Positions 5,458 to 7,519 of a stretch of DNA of 7,519 bases are shown one piece after another (positions within the stretch are counted from its first letter, which is position 1; each line of letters opens with the position of its first letter). The DNA is from Brevundimonas sp. (GTDB taxonomy: Bacteria > Pseudomonadota > Alphaproteobacteria > Caulobacterales > Caulobacteraceae). The notes under the pieces were generated by a model that saw only the letters and a list, made by a program, of their open reading frames with translations, was not told where the DNA came from and ran no database searches. The stretch is taken from NCBI RefSeq assembly GCF_031082345.1, contig NZ_JAVHLH010000138.1:1-7519 (forward strand), written 5' to 3'. The translations under genes were made by a program, and so were the position numbers.

Positions 5458-6144
5458 CTAGGTCCGGGCCGGCGCGGAACGGCGCCCCGCGCGGATTTTC
5501 GCGATCAGGCCGGTGGGCCCGCCCGCCTCGTGATCGGGACGGCCGAAGGTCACCGGCGCCTCTTGCCATTCGTCGTCGACATCGGCCTCGACCGCCGGAT
5601 CGCGCTCCAGCAGGGCCTTGAGCGCCTCTGCATCCGGACGCGCCTCGGCCAGTCCGAGCAGGGCGCCGAAGACCGCCGCATAGGGGCTGTCGCGTTCGGC
5701 CAGCCTCTGCTGCAGGGCGGCCAGCACATGGGCCGGTTCGCCCAGCAGGTCGCGCGCCTCCTCGAACGGCTGGCAGGCCAGGAACTCCAGATACAGCGGC
5801 AGGTAATCGGGCAGCTCGGACAGCGTCATGATGAAGCCGCGGTCGATGTAGGTCTGGCCCAGATCGACCATGGCCGGGCCCCGGTCGCGGCTGTCGCCGT
5901 GGACGTGCTCGAACAGGTGCAGCGACAGCTTGCGCGATCGGTCGAACAGGTCGGTGTAATCCGCCTGCAGATCGAACAGGTCGCCGGTCTCGAGCCGGGA
6001 GAGCAGCGGCTCCAGTGCGTCGATCGCGTCCCCCGGCGTCAGGCGCTCGGTCCGCAGCGCCTGACGGATGTCGCCGATGTGGGCCTGCAGCTCGGCCGAC
6101 GGATAGCCGAGCAGCAGCGACAGGGCGCGCAGAGAGCGGATCAT
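5458..6144 (-). CDS. narJ: Nitrate reductase molybdenum-cofactor assembly chaperone
   Basis: This 228 aa cytoplasmic chaperone of the NarJ/TorD (DMSO reductase maturase) family binds apo-NarG, allows insertion of the molybdenum cofactor and guides NarGH to membrane NarI. It is not part of the final enzyme. Family signatures are YTDLFDRSRKLSLHLFEHVHG (63-83, shown here as YTDLFDRSRK and LSLHLFEHVHG), GPAMVDL (89-95), ELPDYLPLYLEFL (110-122) and the C-terminal EAPVTF (195-200). The length is typical, and the tail after residue 205 is basic and variable. The start ATG at 6144 overlaps the narH TGA (ATGA). Only a weak GGATG lies upstream, so translation is probably coupled to narH. Confidence 0.97.
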   Translation of the reverse strand: MIRSLRALSLLLGYPSAELQAHIGDIRQALRTERLTPGDAIDALEPLLSRLETGDLFDLQADYTDLFDRSRKLSLHLFEHVHGDSRDRGPAMVDLGQTYIDRGFIMTLSELPDYLPLYLEFLACQPFEEARDLLGEPAHVLAALQQRLAERDSPYAAVFGALLGLAEARPDAEALKALLERDPAVEADVDDEWQEAPVTFGRPDHEAGGPTGLIAKIRAGRRSAPART

Positions 6145-7519
6145 GTCGAGACATCCATGTAGGGCGACCGCTTCTTCGTGGTCTTGGGCCCGCCGAACAG
6201 GTTCGTTTTCGAGGTGCCGTTGGTGTTGCGGTCGAGGGTGAAGCCGCCCGAGCCGCGCAGGACGTAGGCGTCCTCGTCGGTCTCGCGGTGGGCGGTGGGA
6301 ATGACGTAGCGGTCCTCGTAGGCCGCCAGCGCCATGATCTTGTACATGTCGTCGATGATCGCGCCGGTCAGGCCGACGCGTTCGGCGATGGACTCGTCGA
6401 TGCGTCCCTCGATGGTCTTGGACCGCATGTAGGACCGCATGGCCAGCATCCGCTCCAGGCCCCGGGCGACCGGCTCCTCGTCGCCGGCGGTCAGCAGGTT
6501 GGCGAGGTAGCGCATCGGGATGCGCAGCGAGCGGACGTCGGGCATGCCGTCGTTGACCGACATCTTTCCGGCCTCGGCCGCCGACTGGATCGGCGACAGC
6601 GGCGGCACGTACCAGACCATCGGCAGGGTCCGGTATTCGGGGTGGAGCGGGAAGGCGACCTTCCACACCTTGGCCATCTTGTAGACCGGCGAGCGGACCG
6701 CCGCCTCGAGCCAGGCATCGGGCACGCCGTCGGCGCGGGCCTGGGCGATCACGGCCGGGTCGTTGGGGTCCATGAACAGCGACAGTTGGGCTTCGTAGAG
6801 GTCCTTCTCGTCCTCGACCGAGGCGGCTTCCTTGATGCGGTCGGCGTCGTAGAGGAACACGCCGAGATAGCGGATGCGTCCGACGCAGGTTTCCGAGCAC
6901 ACCGTCGGCTGGCCGACCTCGATGCGCGGGAAGCAGAAGATGCATTTCTCGGATTTGCCCGAGGACCAGTTGTAATAGATCTTCTTGTACGGACAGCCCG
7001 AGACGCACATGCGCCAGCCGCGGCAACGCTCCTGGTCGATCAGGACGATGCCGTCCTCGGCCCGCTTGTAGATCGCGCCCGAGGGGCACGCCGCCAGGCA
7101 GGCCGGGTTCAGGCAGTGCTCGCACAGCCTGGGCAGGTACATCATGAAGGTGTTTTCGAACTGGCCGTAGATCTCCTTCTCGATGCCTTCGAAATTGGCG
7201 TCGGCGGACCGTTTGGAGAACTCGCCCGAGAGGTCGTCCTCCCAGTTGCCGCTCCATTCGATCTTGGTCATGACGTCGCCGGTGATCAGCGAGCGCGGCC
7301 TGGCCGAAGGCTGGGCCTCCAGCTCGGGCGCCTTCTGCAGCCACTCGTATTCGAAGGTGTAGGGCTCGTAGAAGTCGTCGATCTCGGGCAGGTCCGGATT
7401 GGCGAAGATCTTGGCGAGGATGCGCCACTTCGAGCCGATGCGCGGTTCGATCTTGCCGTTCTTCTTGCGGACCCAGCCGCCCTTCCAGCGCTTCTGGTTT
7501 TCCCAGTCCTTGGGATAGC
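6141..7519 (-). CDS. narH: Respiratory nitrate reductase beta subunit (Fe-S electron transfer), 5' end outside window
   Basis: This is the C-terminal 458 residues of NarH, the cytoplasmic subunit carrying electrons from NarI hemes to NarG. The reading frame continues past the window edge. Comparison with E. coli NarH (512 aa) suggests about 50 residues are missing, including the first cysteine cluster. The ATG at 7271 is internal, because the codons upstream still match the family (DWENQ, GGWVRKKNGK, KIFANPDLP, YEP, RPRSLITG). Iron-sulfur ligand sets are visible between 7124 and 6885: CEHCLNPAC with CP, CRGWRMC, GCPYKK, CIFC and CSETC. CRGWRMC carries the Trp (codon 7016-7014) that marks the [3Fe-4S] cluster in respiratory nitrate reductases. 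Further down are YRTLPMVWYVPPLSPIQSA and SLRIPMRYLANLLTAGD, nearly as in E. coli. Its stop overlaps the narJ start. narG should lie upstream beyond the window. Confidence 0.98.
   Translation of the reverse strand, partial: YPKDWENQKRWKGGWVRKKNGKIEPRIGSKWRILAKIFANPDLPEIDDFYEPYTFEYEWLQKAPELEAQPSARPRSLITGDVMTKIEWSGNWEDDLSGEFSKRSADANFEGIEKEIYGQFENTFMMYLPRLCEHCLNPACLAACPSGAIYKRAEDGIVLIDQERCRGWRMCVSGCPYKKIYYNWSSGKSEKCIFCFPRIEVGQPTVCSETCVGRIRYLGVFLYDADRIKEAASVEDEKDLYEAQLSLFMDPNDPAVIAQARADGVPDAWLEAAVRSPVYKMAKVWKVAFPLHPEYRTLPMVWYVPPLSPIQSAAEAGKMSVNDGMPDVRSLRIPMRYLANLLTAGDEEPVARGLERMLAMRSYMRSKTIEGRIDESIAERVGLTGAIIDDMYKIMALAAYEDRYVIPTAHRETDEDAYVLRGSGGFTLDRNTNGTSKTNLFGGPKTTKKRSPYMDVST

Noticed and set aside
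2851..6162. 1103-codon open frame on the plus strand
   Set aside because: It is antisense to the whole narJ-narI-ppi tail, with composition dominated by Arg, Pro, Gly and Gln repeats. The minus-strand genes are unambiguous by conserved residues.
6141..7271. narH starting at the ATG at 7271
   Set aside because: Codons from 7272 to the window edge continue the conserved NarH sequence in the same frame, so this Met is internal.
1..7519. CRISPR arrays, tRNA/rRNA genes, transposases, phage or toxin-antitoxin genes
   Set aside because: I saw no regularly spaced repeats, no tRNA-like cloverleaf or rRNA signature and no mobile-element proteins. The window is almost fully covered by the ten genes listed.

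Overview
The window is very GC-rich (about 70% by eye) and densely packed with protein genes. It has no RNA genes, insertion sequences or CRISPR arrays that I can see. The GC level, codon bias, gene families and one promoter resembling the Caulobacter housekeeping consensus suggest an alphaproteobacterium, possibly Caulobacteraceae (Brevundimonas-like). This placement is inference: there is no rRNA or marker gene to test it.

Region A (about 3226-7519, minus strand) is the distal part of a respiratory nitrate reductase operon. In transcription order it holds narH (5' end outside the window), narJ, narI, a parvulin-type peptidyl-prolyl isomerase, an unrecognised 102-105 aa helical protein and a 71 aa single-pass membrane protein. 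Spacing is extremely tight: ATGA overlap narH/narJ, 9 nt narJ/narI, GTGA overlap narI/isomerase, 7 nt (or 16 nt) overlap into the next gene and a final ATGA overlap. All six are therefore probably one coupled transcript. NarH is the Fe-S electron-transfer subunit, NarI the diheme membrane quinol oxidase and NarJ the assembly chaperone. The isomerase is a known companion of nar operons (as in Pseudomonas aeruginosa downstream of narI). The last two small genes are the least explained part of the window.

Region B (2740-3147, minus) is a conserved 135 aa protein of unknown function, convergent with arsC.

Region C (939-2714) is a divergent pair: arsC (plus), a glutaredoxin-coupled arsenate reductase with its catalytic Cys and three Arg intact, and a Bcr/CflA-type MFS drug exporter (minus).

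Region D (1-857, minus) is the N-terminal part of a lipoprotein M1 metallopeptidase of the leukotriene A4 hydrolase/aminopeptidase type. Its last about 35 bases form a perfect 15-bp inverted repeat. The family-conserved peptide is there encoded on the WRONG strand, which points to a fold-back junction (assembly or amplification artefact) or, less likely, a real micro-inversion.

I found no convincing previously undescribed multi-gene system. The best leads are the two unassigned small genes at the nar operon tail and the inverted junction at the window start.
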